DNA of 64,000 nucleotides from Rhodothermales bacterium (GTDB lineage: Bacteria; Bacteroidota; Rhodothermia; Rhodothermales; JAHQVL01): contig JAWKNW010000019.1 of the NCBI GenBank assembly GCA_041391505.1, forward strand, positions 1 through 64,000, read 5' to 3'. The position numbers were made by a program, and so were the translations under genes. The notes below the pieces were generated by a model. That model was not told the DNA's origin. It made no database searches and worked only from the letters and a program-made list of their open reading frames with translations. Below are positions 7,893 to 17,500 of this stretch, in pieces (positions within the stretch are counted from its first letter, which is position 1; the number at the start of each line of letters is the position of its first letter).

Positions 7893-9035
7893 TCAGCTCG
7901 CGCGGATCCTCTCCAGATACTCCTCCCAGATCTCAAACAGCCGCGCGAGATTTTCAGGCTTCGTTAACACAGCAATCGGGAAGCTCGGGCGCATGGAAAT
8001 ACGGCTCGGACTCAACGCGACGCCGGGGATCTGATTGAGCTTCTGCATCAACTCCCTGCGGGCTGCCTCCTCCGCGAACGGGCCTTTCATGTACTGGAAC
8101 TGGACCTCTACGGAGCCGGAATGCGTCCACAGCGAGACCAGCGAGTTCTGCTCGCCGTTGTGGTCGAGCATGGGGAAAAACGACCCGTTCTGCCCCCCGC
8201 GGCCCCACCAGATCCGAAGCTGTCGGGCGCGTGACCACTCCAAAATGGCCTTCGCGACCTCAGCCGCCGGCCGGCCCTGCCGCTCGGCCATTTCGCGAAG
8301 AAACCGCTCTTCGGTCCAGACGCTGTTGCCGCCGGCTCCGCTCTGCTTCTTCTGCATGGCGCCGGTCGTCTGCCCGATGACTTTGGGCACCAGCGTCCGC
8401 ACCCCGTCTCCGACAAACTGCTTCACCTCGACGGCCAGCACCTCGGCGGGGTCCATCTGCTGATTCAGAAACTCGACGATGCGGCGGAGTTCGACCGGGA
8501 TCAGGTCGGCCACAAACACCATGCGGACGCGGCCGGCCTGGAGGTTGGTTTTGACGTTGCTCCAGAAGGTGTGTACCGCCTCAGGATCCTCTGTCTCGTT
8601 GCCAAGCAGCTGTAACACCAGACGGTCCGGATCCTCCGCGCGCTGTTCGGCCGTGGCGGCAAACACCTGCCGGATCCGCTCAATCGGCCAGTAGGCGACG
8701 GCATTCGCCGCATAATCGAGCATCTGCCCGACGACCTCCCGGCGGATGCGGGTGTCGGTGCTGCGCTTGACCTCGACGAGGGTCGGGATGCCGTCCTGGT
8801 CCAGGAACAGATGGTCGAGGGACCAGCGGTCGTAGCCATCTTCCTCTCCCGGCACCCCGTACTCGCGGGTCACCAGCAACCACCGGCGCGGCGATTCCTC
8901 ATCCATCTGCTCGCCGGCGAGGAGGTCAGGGTAATTATCCAGCAGCTCCTGCAACAGGCTTTCGCTGTTGTACGGTCGCTCGGGGAGGGCGCGGAGGGTT
9001 TCGTTTTGATCGATGAGGTATATGTGACCGGTCAT
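7893..9035 (-). CDS. PD-(D/E)XK nuclease-like protein, function unknown
   Basis: This 380-residue soluble protein carries, at about residues 68-92, an acidic residue followed by a strand with TLVEVKRSTD. That is the E-x-K half of a PD-(D/E)XK nuclease core, with D74, D79 or D81 as candidate first acidic residue and E88/K90 clear. This core resembles NucS-like and restriction-endonuclease folds. The C-terminal half (from about 240) has a small helical segment (TEERFLREMAERQG) and a beta-rich part (IWWGRGGQNGSFFPML) that I do not recognise. It sits between the helicase and the SIR2-STAND gene on the same strand, which suggests a nucleic-acid-directed role. Substrate and partner are unknown. Confidence 0.7.
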   Translation of the reverse strand: MTGHIYLIDQNETLRALPERPYNSESLLQELLDNYPDLLAGEQMDEESPRRWLLVTREYGVPGEEDGYDRWSLDHLFLDQDGIPTLVEVKRSTDTRIRREVVGQMLDYAANAVAYWPIERIRQVFAATAEQRAEDPDRLVLQLLGNETEDPEAVHTFWSNVKTNLQAGRVRMVFVADLIPVELRRIVEFLNQQMDPAEVLAVEVKQFVGDGVRTLVPKVIGQTTGAMQKKQSGAGGNSVWTEERFLREMAERQGRPAAEVAKAILEWSRARQLRIWWGRGGQNGSFFPMLDHNGEQNSLVSLWTHSGSVEVQFQYMKGPFAEEAARRELMQKLNQIPGVALSPSRISMRPSFPIAVLTKPENLARLFEIWEEYLERIRAS

Positions 9036-9052
9036 AATAAATAATTTTAGAT

Positions 9053-9079
9053 ATCTGTTAGATATAATTTCTAACAGAT
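9053..9079. promoter_or_regulatory. Perfect 10-bp inverted repeat upstream of the PDDEXK gene
   Basis: ATCTGTTAGA at 9053-9062 and TCTAACAGAT at 9070-9079 form a perfect inverted repeat with a 7-bp AT-only loop. It lies 18-44 bp upstream of the leftward start at 9035 and 36-62 bp beyond the stop of the SIR2-STAND gene. It could be an operator, a terminator-type hairpin for the SIR2-STAND gene, or both. Confidence 0.55.
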
Positions 9080-9114
9080 AGGTCTATAGATGATTATATG
9101 TAATATGAGTGTAT

Positions 9115-11511
9115 CTATTGTGATAACTTGAGGTGTTTAGACAGTGTTGATATGGCTGATTGAACGCTTGCTAATGCATTGCGTGATTCGATGTTTGTTT
9201 CGAAATCCGCATGCCTACTCTGTAGTTGAGAAACATTGCTGTTGAGTCGATTTAACTGGATTAGTAGAGTGTTAATTTCAAATGAATTGAATGATGATAA
9301 TCTGCTCTGCACGAAAGGTTCAATGTCAACAATAACCCTTAATGCAAAATCTCTGTGGCTGTCTTCAAGGGTCATGGATGAAACTTTCTCGAGTAAATCA
9401 ATAATGTCGTTGAATCGTACCACGCGTTTCTCCTGGGATATGATCTCTGCTTTAAGAAATAATCGCAATGCGTGCGTATCGATTTGATAGGTCTTAAATC
9501 CTTGCTTCTTGCTGGCGCGATTGTATGCGGTTTCGATGAACTTCTCTGCAATACCAAGATCGCCGATATCCATCATTAGAATGGAATATTGGAGCCAGAA
9601 AAGTGGTTCATTGTTGACGTTGTTATTGTTCTGAAGTGTGTTGAATAAACTGCGAATGCTAGATTCTGACTCAATGTGGTTTTTAAGTATTCTTTTTAAT
9701 ACTGATACTTGCATCAGCTTACTTGATATTGCCCTGAATGACCTATCTTCGCGCCTCTTAAGTGCCTCAGTTATCATGGAGGAGATGATTTGTATGACGT
9801 CATTAGGTTGGAAGTAGTTGTCGATCATGAATTCGGAGAATAAAGCAGATTGAGCTCGGAATTCATTCTCTGAAAATATAAATATATCAAGTGCTGTTTC
9901 TTTGAACTTTGCGACTTCGGCGTATGCGTCATTTCCAGTCACTACTCTGAGGAATGCTGAGTTTGAGTCGTGTCCAATCCATCGCAGTATATGACTGGAT
10001 ATGATAATAGTGCTGGTGATGCGATCCCGAAGAAGAGGTTCAATTTCTTTCTCGAGTTTTGTTTTTATTTCTCTGTTATTATACAATGCAACGACAATCT
10101 CTCGGAGATCGTGGCACTCCTCAATTGTCCTATTTTCTGTTCTGCCTAGTAATCCTGCCTTGTCTAAGACTTGTATGAAATCATTCTTTTCAATTGTTGA
10201 TAGCTGATTGAGATCGAACCTGCTGATGGGAGTAGGAAAACGATCATGTATTTCATGTAGTCGTACTTCTTGAATTCCCGTGCGAACTTCAATGATATAC
10301 TTGGCTTGAGGTGTATGTTGTTCAATTGTCTTAATGGTTTCAATGGCTGTATCATAGGACTCAAAAAATATTGCTATTTTCTCGTATGATTTTAGTAACT
10401 CAAGTTCTGGGATAAGTAGTTCGGTTGATTCCTTGCACCGAAAACACATGTACCCCTGCTGGGACAGTTTGTGTGCTAGTATGTATAAAAAAACTGTCTT
10501 TCCATTTCCAAGCTTTGAGTGTACTAGAAGTGTTTTTGCGTTTTCTAATGCAAGTAACGCTTCGTTGGATTTTTCTTTTCTTGGAATGACATATTTGGGT
10601 TCTGGTAGAGAGGACATGCACCTGTGTTCGTTAAATGTGCCGTAAGTAATTAGATTTGCGATTTCATTTGAAGTTGGATCTGAGAGCGCTTTGTTGTCTT
10701 TGTAGGGATTTATGTGTTTGAATACTTTTAGATTATTGAGATTGAGTTTCTTTGTTCTTTTGGGTAATTGGTCTAGTAGTTTTGTAAAGCCCGCTAGTTG
10801 TATTGGCAGAACTGTGCCATAATCTTGTGTGCGATTGGTAAATATATTGTCGGGCTTATTGGTTATGAAGTAGACCTTGTGTTTGATTAGATTTGCCTGC
10901 ATTAAGAGAGCTGAAATGTGGTAATCAGCTAGACTGTATCCCACAAAGAAGCAATTTGTGCAAAAGCGAAGGTCCCTTGTGAATTCGTCGTACCAAACTG
11001 AGTGTTGAAAACTCTGCCGAACGTATGATTGTTCATTTAGTATGAGATGGTCATTGACATTGTCCTCATTTATATCTCTGATTGAGCCATGTAGGTGAAT
11101 AATGGAGCCCGGGAATATTTTGCGTGGTTTATTTTCATCGTAGCTAAAACTATATATTGGTTTTTGTAGTTGTCTGTAGCTGTGCTCAATAATGTCATCA
11201 TAATTTGTGGTGTATATTCGTAGCCAGGGGTAAGTGAGTAGTGCTAGTTGTTCCTCTGATGGTGAGAGAGTTGTGAATGTCTCATACATCAATTGATATA
11301 TGTTAATATCTGAATTGCTGGCAACTTCACTTGCTATTGTTGTGAGGTCGTAGGAGCTTTCGCTAACATTCAAAACCTTTGCTAGTCGCCTTTTTAAGTC
11401 GGTACCTGTTGGCATGAAATCGCCGCGGATATTCCGAGCACTACTCGAAAAACCAGAACCGAGAAAAAGAATAGATTTATCCGCGTCAAGATACTCAGGT
11501 GTCTTTTTCAT
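9115..11511 (-). CDS. SIR2-STAND NTPase, Avs5-like antiphage defence protein
   Basis: This is a 798-residue protein. The N-terminal SIR2 fold (about 12-245) shows FLGSGFSSSARN (18-27), YTTNYDD (100-106), HLHG with the likely catalytic H141, and FVGYSLAD (189-196). These are the NAD-binding signatures of SIR2-like NADases. A STAND-type ATPase follows, with a P-loop LGNGKT ending at 339 and a Walker B-like IAIFFESYD near 380. The rest (about 480-798) is a helical sensor region rich in Asn, Ser and Ile. SIR2-STAND is the architecture of AVAST type V (Avs5), which recognises a phage protein and depletes NAD+. The gene is far more AT-rich than everything around it (roughly 35-40 % GC by eye), which points to recent transfer. 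Confidence 0.85.
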   Translation of the reverse strand: MKKTPEYLDADKSILFLGSGFSSSARNIRGDFMPTGTDLKRRLAKVLNVSESSYDLTTIASEVASNSDINIYQLMYETFTTLSPSEEQLALLTYPWLRIYTTNYDDIIEHSYRQLQKPIYSFSYDENKPRKIFPGSIIHLHGSIRDINEDNVNDHLILNEQSYVRQSFQHSVWYDEFTRDLRFCTNCFFVGYSLADYHISALLMQANLIKHKVYFITNKPDNIFTNRTQDYGTVLPIQLAGFTKLLDQLPKRTKKLNLNNLKVFKHINPYKDNKALSDPTSNEIANLITYGTFNEHRCMSSLPEPKYVIPRKEKSNEALLALENAKTLLVHSKLGNGKTVFLYILAHKLSQQGYMCFRCKESTELLIPELELLKSYEKIAIFFESYDTAIETIKTIEQHTPQAKYIIEVRTGIQEVRLHEIHDRFPTPISRFDLNQLSTIEKNDFIQVLDKAGLLGRTENRTIEECHDLREIVVALYNNREIKTKLEKEIEPLLRDRITSTIIISSHILRWIGHDSNSAFLRVVTGNDAYAEVAKFKETALDIFIFSENEFRAQSALFSEFMIDNYFQPNDVIQIISSMITEALKRREDRSFRAISSKLMQVSVLKRILKNHIESESSIRSLFNTLQNNNNVNNEPLFWLQYSILMMDIGDLGIAEKFIETAYNRASKKQGFKTYQIDTHALRLFLKAEIISQEKRVVRFNDIIDLLEKVSSMTLEDSHRDFALRVIVDIEPFVQSRLSSFNSFEINTLLIQLNRLNSNVSQLQSRHADFETNIESRNALASVQSAISTLSKHLKLSQ

Positions 11512-11619
11512 AGATCAAAATATGTAAGGCGTTAAAGACTTGTGTACATATACCTGGGTTGCGGAGTGGCGAGCGTAGGAAGTCTGGAAGCAATCTCTGA
11601 TGCTGTGCATAAATAATGG

Positions 11620-14379
11620 TTATTTGACAGGGAACACCTTCATCACCTCATCCCCCAGATGATTGATCACCTTCACCGCAATCCTCCCGGACTTCGGCTT
11701 CTCGAAAGGCCTCGACGTATCACTGTTCAGCGACGCCCAGGCCTCCTCATCCACCTCGGCCTTTAGCGTCGTCTTCAGTGCCTTGTACGGATCGTTCGCT
11801 CCGAGGAAGTAGGCTTGGCGGACGAAGAAGCTCTCTTCGTTGTAATCGGTGTCGATGAACCAGCAGGCGATGCCCTCGGCGCCGTCGCTGCGGATCTCGC
11901 CGGTCTGGGGGTGGAAGACGTCCACGCCGTTGATGCGGACCTGGATCTGGTTGCCCTCGACTTCTGCGATGTCGATGTCCGGCTCGCCGAAAATGACGAA
12001 GAGGTTGCCTTTGCCGGTGTTCTTCAGGTCACTCGCCATGTGCAGGTCGGCGTTCATGCGCGCCTTGAGCACGGGCAGCCGGCCCAGCTTGTCGAACTCC
12101 GACGCGTGCGCCTCGTAGTTAAACGCACACGCGATGAGCACATCGAACCCGCCATCGCCGGCCTCGCGCGCCGCGGCCACCAGATCGGGGCGGGAGACGG
12201 TGCCGAACTCAGGACCGATGAATACCGCCGCGCGTTTTTCGGCGTCGCCCTCCACATACCGACCATCCGCGCAGATGTACTGCCCCGGCCAAGGGGTCAG
12301 CGAGGTGAAGGTGATCTTGTCGGACTTGTGCGCCTGCTGGACACCCGCCATCCGCAGGTTCTCCAGGATGACGGAGGCGAAGTCCTGTCCCTCGGCATAC
12401 GCCGCCCCGTCCTCGGCCACACCGTCGATCAACTCGTCGTTTTCGTCCATCGCCAGCACGCGGTGCGGGGAGAGGCTCTCGACGGTGAAGGGTCCGGCCA
12501 CGCGGACTTTCTTCTTGTCCTCATACGGCCGGTCGTACAGGTACTCAAAATCGGCCTTAGCGGCGATGGAGGCGTCGATTTCCTGCTGCCGCCGAATCCG
12601 GGCACTCCACCAGGCTGCGTGGAGTTTCTTGACCTCATCGAGCCAGCCTTCCCCGACCTCGCGAGGAATCTCCCATTCCTCCCAACTTTTCCCCAGCGCC
12701 TTGTTCAACCCCTCCCGCAGTGGCTCCAGAATCGCCTGAAACTTCTCCCAGATCACATCGATCTCGGCGTTATTCGCAATCGACTTCAACGTGATGTGTG
12801 GCACCCGCTCGTACACAAACCCGTGCCGGATGTCGCCCTGGACGGGCGCCTCGGAGGGTAGGGTGCGGGTGATCTCGGCTTCCTTGAGCTGGCCTTCCTT
12901 GCTATCCGCCAGCAGGTAATAACTGTACCGCGCCCCCATCAGCCGCGCACGCGCCAGGGCGAGGGCCACGCGGGAGGTGTCGATCGTGATCCACCGCCGG
13001 CCCCACTGCTCGGCAACATATGCGGTCGTGCCGGACCCGCAGGTGGGGTCGAGGACGAGGTCGCCGGCGTCGGTGGCCAAGAAAATACAACGTGCGACAA
13101 CTCCTGGATGCGTCTCCACAATGTAGCGTTTGTCCTTCGCGTCAAAGCCCCATCGGATGTCCGTCCAAAGATTATTAAGGGGGACTACTGGGAAGTCAGA
13201 AATCGCTCGTATGTATCTCAGTGAGTTTGCGCGGGCGTAAAGACGGTTCGCCTTGGAAAGTCGAAGAAGACCACGTTCGTCAGTCTTGTAGGTACCGTTA
13301 CCGGGAGAGTACTCACGCCCTCGGAATGCAAACAGCTTCAAGTCGCCGCCCTGCATCGGACGCTGCGATGTCGTGGCAGTAAGTGCAATACCGTCGTCTG
13401 TATTCAGGATGTCAGTTTGGCAAACCTCTCCAGTATTATCTCTGAATAGCTTGTAGTCTCCCGCTTTACCCGCCTCGGCCTTGTCTCGGAAAATCATACG
13501 GGACTTAGCATTGTCTGGCGACTTACAGGCCCACAAGATGAAATCGCACACTTGACTGAGTTCCTTAGTCGAGGAGCCCTCGGTCTTGACTAAAGTGATG
13601 GTCGCGACAGTGTTTTCCTCTCCGAACACCTCATCCATCAATGCACGGATGCGGTGGACATTTTCATCCCCAATCTGAACAAATATCGACCCCGAATCCG
13701 TCAAGAGATCCCGCGCCACTGTCAACCGATCCCGCAGGTACGTCAGGTAGCTGTGGATCCCATCCCGCCAGGTATCCCGGAACGCCTTCACCTGCTCCGG
13801 CTCACGCGTGATGTGGTCCGCTTTCCCATCCTTTACATCGCGACTTGTCGTCGACCACTGGAAGTTTGAGTTGAACTTGATCCCGTACGGCGGGTCGAGG
13901 TAGATGCACTGCACCTTGCCGCGAAGCCCCTCGCGTTCGGCGAGGGAGGCCATCACCTGGAGGCTGTCGCCCAGGATCATGCGGTTGGTCCAGTTGGCGT
14001 CGTGCTGGTAGAACTCCGTCTTCGCGCCCTCGTCCGGCAGGCCGTTGAAGTCGGCGAAAAGGCTGAGCTGGTCGTCCGTCTCGTCACTCCCCGAGCGCCG
14101 CACGAGGTCGTCGATCAGCACCTTGGGGTGAATCTTCTCCTGGATGTACAGCGGCGGCGCCTGGACGACGAGGTCGGACCAGTCCTGCTCGTCCTTCCCC
14201 CGCCACACGAGCTGCGGGTCGAGGTCGCGGTTGCGCCGCGCGTACGCCACCCGGATCGGGTGCTGCTCCTCCTGCCGCATCACCGCCTGATACTCGGCCG
14301 TCGGGATGTTCTTCCGCGAGGCCTCGGTGTGGGTGAGGGTTTCGATTTGTTTGGAGGATGGGGTGCTGCGTTTGGCCAT
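11620..14379 (-). CDS. Type III restriction-modification DNA methyltransferase (Mod)
   Basis: This 919-residue beta-class N6-adenine methyltransferase carries the catalytic motif IV YLDPPYGIKF before the S-adenosylmethionine motif I LDPTCGSGTTA, the beta-class order of Mod subunits. The target-recognition region lies between them (about residues 230-430) and is visibly less GC-rich than both flanks. The start at 14379 (MAKRSTPSSKQ) is chosen because the upstream in-frame extension only translates the REP-A palindrome. A C-terminal extension of more than 400 residues follows motif I. It acts with the Res subunit encoded just upstream, methylating one strand of an asymmetric site. Here the gene order is res then mod, the reverse of the textbook mod-res operon. 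Confidence 0.92.
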   Translation of the reverse strand: MAKRSTPSSKQIETLTHTEASRKNIPTAEYQAVMRQEEQHPIRVAYARRNRDLDPQLVWRGKDEQDWSDLVVQAPPLYIQEKIHPKVLIDDLVRRSGSDETDDQLSLFADFNGLPDEGAKTEFYQHDANWTNRMILGDSLQVMASLAEREGLRGKVQCIYLDPPYGIKFNSNFQWSTTSRDVKDGKADHITREPEQVKAFRDTWRDGIHSYLTYLRDRLTVARDLLTDSGSIFVQIGDENVHRIRALMDEVFGEENTVATITLVKTEGSSTKELSQVCDFILWACKSPDNAKSRMIFRDKAEAGKAGDYKLFRDNTGEVCQTDILNTDDGIALTATTSQRPMQGGDLKLFAFRGREYSPGNGTYKTDERGLLRLSKANRLYARANSLRYIRAISDFPVVPLNNLWTDIRWGFDAKDKRYIVETHPGVVARCIFLATDAGDLVLDPTCGSGTTAYVAEQWGRRWITIDTSRVALALARARLMGARYSYYLLADSKEGQLKEAEITRTLPSEAPVQGDIRHGFVYERVPHITLKSIANNAEIDVIWEKFQAILEPLREGLNKALGKSWEEWEIPREVGEGWLDEVKKLHAAWWSARIRRQQEIDASIAAKADFEYLYDRPYEDKKKVRVAGPFTVESLSPHRVLAMDENDELIDGVAEDGAAYAEGQDFASVILENLRMAGVQQAHKSDKITFTSLTPWPGQYICADGRYVEGDAEKRAAVFIGPEFGTVSRPDLVAAAREAGDGGFDVLIACAFNYEAHASEFDKLGRLPVLKARMNADLHMASDLKNTGKGNLFVIFGEPDIDIAEVEGNQIQVRINGVDVFHPQTGEIRSDGAEGIACWFIDTDYNEESFFVRQAYFLGANDPYKALKTTLKAEVDEEAWASLNSDTSRPFEKPKSGRIAVKVINHLGDEVMKVFPVK

Positions 14380-14415
14380 AATCGGGGCAATGTACGTGTA
14401 ATGTGGCGCCATCCC

Positions 14416-14456
14416 GTAGGTCGGGTTAGGCCCCCCTTCAGGGGCCGTAACCCGAC
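14416..14456. repeat. REP-A palindromic element, copy 2
   Basis: GTAGGTCGGGTTAGG, then a GGCCCC/GGGGCC hairpin, then CCGTAACCCGAC. It lies 37 bp upstream of the mod start, in the leader between res and mod. It faces copy 3 in opposite orientation about 100 bp away. Confidence 0.85.
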
Positions 14457-14554
14457 GCATCAACGGGTGCGTATCTGAACGCTGTGTCGCCGGATTACGA
14501 AATCATGGTTGTCGGGTGATGTCGGGGGCGAAATTGTCGGGTTTGGGTACATGT

Positions 14555-14594
14555 GTCGGGTTACGGCCCCTGGTGGGGGCCTAACCCGACCTAC
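14555..14594. repeat. REP-A palindromic element, copy 3, overlapping the res stop codon
   Basis: This is the reverse orientation of the same element: GTCGGGTTACGG to CCTAACCCGACCTAC. Its GTAG end supplies the TAG stop codon of the leftward res gene (14591-14593). The element therefore inserted exactly at, or created, the present 3' end of res. Confidence 0.85.
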
Positions 14595-17500
14595 GGGGTT
14601 GGCGGGGTGGCGACGGGTAATTGCAATGTGTCGACCAACCTTGCGAACGCGGCCTCGATCTCGAATACCTCGGTGAATTCCACAAACGCCCATCGGCCGT
14701 AGGCGCGGAGATTGTTCACCCCGGGCACCCAGTATTCCTCCATCGTCGCCTTCTTCTCCTTTGCGTCCTCGCCGCGGTAGCCTTTGATCTCCACGATGAG
14801 GTGGAGCGGGTCCTCGTGGCCGTCGTCGATCTCGACGATGAAGTCGGGGATGTACGTCCGCATGATCGAGCCGTAGCGGTAGGGGACTTCCAGGCCCAGG
14901 TTCTGGTTCTTCACGTAGGCCCGCACGCGCGGGTGCGCCTCGGCGACGCGGCAGAACTCGGCCTCCCAGTCGCTGTCCATGATCACCCAGTTCACGTGGC
15001 ACCGGTGCGGGTCCGTTCGCCAGCGCGAGGGCTTCGAGGTGTTGAAGTTCACGAAGGCCGTCGAGCCCGTCGGGTTGTAGGGATCGAGCACGGCCTTCAC
15101 CGGGCGCTCGCCGATCAGGGCGCGGGTGATGCCGGCGGTGATGCGTTCGCAGGCCATGTCCGCCAGTTCCTGGTACATGAGCTGGGCCGGGTACGTGCCG
15201 CCCGTGCACCGCAGGCAGGTGTCGAGCCACTGCTTGACGATCCGCTTGAGCTGGCCGAAGAGATACAGCTTCGGCTCCTCACCGGGGTCGCGCCATTTCG
15301 TGTAGAGCAGGCGCTGGGTGAGGTGGTAGAGGAGCGTCGAATGCCGGAGGTCGCGGGTGTGGATCAGGCTCAGGTCCACCCCCTCGCCGATGATGCCCTG
15401 GTTTTTGGTGATCGTGGGTCCGACGAGGTCGGGCGTCAGTTCCAGGACTGAGTCGGCGTTGAAGGCCGCTTCCAGCCGTTCGTCCGGCAATTCCACACGG
15501 TAGCCGAGCACACGGGGGAAGGTGATTTCGAGCGCGTCGCGCTCGGGGCGGACGGCCGTCACGTTGATCGTTTCGCGCGGCGGGACGATGCCGGCCACGA
15601 CCGGCTTCGCCGTGAAGTCGAACGGGATGCCGAGCACGTCGGCGTATTCGACGTTAAAGAGGCCCTCCTCGTTGAGTTCATACGACTGCCGGCGGAGCGC
15701 CCGGCCGATCACCTGCTCGCATAGGAGCTGGGTGCCGAAAGCGCGCACGCCCAGGACGTGCGTCACCGTGTTGGCGTCCCACCCCTCGGTGAGCATCGAC
15801 ACCGAGACCACGCAGCGGATGGACTCGCCGAGCCGGCCTTCCTTGCCCACCGTATTCATCACCTCGCGGAGGATGTCCTGGTCGGACGGCTCCTGTCCTG
15901 GTGCCCCGTTGTTCGAGCGAAGGTTGATTTCCCGCTTGAAGCGATCGATCTCGTCGGATGCGGCGTCGCGGAAGGCGTTGTCGAGCGCATCGCCCGATTC
16001 GAGTTGTTCGCTGTCGATGAGCAGCGTGCGCGGGCGGGGTAGCGGGTTGCCGTGCTGGTCGAAGTTGCGGAAGAGTTCGAGCCGGCCGTTTTCGAGGATA
16101 GAAGATCCGTCGTCGTTTTCACGGACGAACCCCGAGATGTAGTCGTACACCAGCTTCGAGGTCGCCGTGTTGTTGCAGACGACGATAAAGCAGGGCGGGA
16201 CGCGGATGCCGGCGTCCCGCCAGCTCTCGAACGTCTTTACGTAATGGCCGTAGAGCGCGTCGAGGGCCGTCTGCAGTTCCACGGGGATGCTGAGCGGATC
16301 GAGGCCCTTCGACTGGCCGCGGCCTTTCTTCGGCATCTTCTTGCCGATGTGTTTCCACAACTCGCGGAAGCGCGGCATGTCGCTGCCCGGGATGTTGTCC
16401 GCCACGGGCACGCGAGGCAGCTTCACGATGCCGCATTCGATGGCATCCATGAGCGAGAAGTCGGACATCGTCCACGGAAACAGCGTGCCTTCCGCATACC
16501 CCGAGCCCCGGAGGAAAAACGGCGTCGCGGAAAGATCCACCACGCGCGCGACACCGAGTTTGCGGTTCACGGCTTCGATGCCCGAGATCCAGAGCCGCGC
16601 GGCTTCGTTGTTTTTCTTCGCCTCATCCTTCTCGTCGCCCTTCAGCTCGCGAACGTCGTCCGTGCCCGGCTTTTCGCGGTAGCAGTGATGTGCCTCATCG
16701 TTGATCACCATGATGTTCTTCATGCCCATCAGTTCGGGCATGACCCGCTGGAGCATCTGGCCCTCCGATTCGAGCGTGTCGAGGGCTTCGCCGCGTCCCT
16801 GGAGGAGGGCGCGGTTGCCGGCGGCGAGGTTCCACCGTTCGCGGAGTTTAAACGCGTGGTAGTTGGTGATGACGATCTTCGCCTTCAGGATATCCGGCAG
16901 AAGATCGTTCGGTATCAGCTCGCGGGTGGTGAAGTAACTGTCCGTATCGTTGGGTTGGAGGACACGGAGTCGGTCCTTGATCGTAATGCCCGGCGCTACG
17001 ATCAGGAAGCCGCGGGTGAACCGTTTGCTCCCGGGCCGGCGGACAGCGTTGATCGTCTGCCAGGCGATGATCATGGCCATGACGGTCGTTTTGCCGGCGC
17101 CCGTGGCGAGCTTGAGCGCGAGGCGCATGAGCTCCGGGTTGGACATCGCGTTCGCCCCGTCGAGGTGCTCGAGGAATTGCTTCCCGATCGCCTGCGTGGG
17201 TGCGACTTCCGTCAGCCAGATGAGCGTCTCGATGGCTTCGACCTGGCAGAAGAAGGGTCGGATGTGCGAAAACGGGTGGGAACGCCAGTGCTGGAGGAGC
17301 CGGGCCGTTTCCGGGGTCACCCCCCATTTGCCCGGTTCGGGGATCATGCGCCATCGGTCGACTTCGCGGCGAAGGGCGTTGATGACCGGCGTCGGGTTGT
17401 ACTGCTGGTCTTCGGAGGAAAGCCCCTTCCCCTCGTCGAAGACGAGCGCGGTCTGCCGGGCGGTTTTCTGCTTATTCGGTTTGGGGATAGGCGTGATGAG

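Noticed and set aside
14380..14463. Upstream start for mod
   Set aside because: The extra 28 residues are encoded by the REP-A palindrome; MAKRS at 14379 is the natural start.
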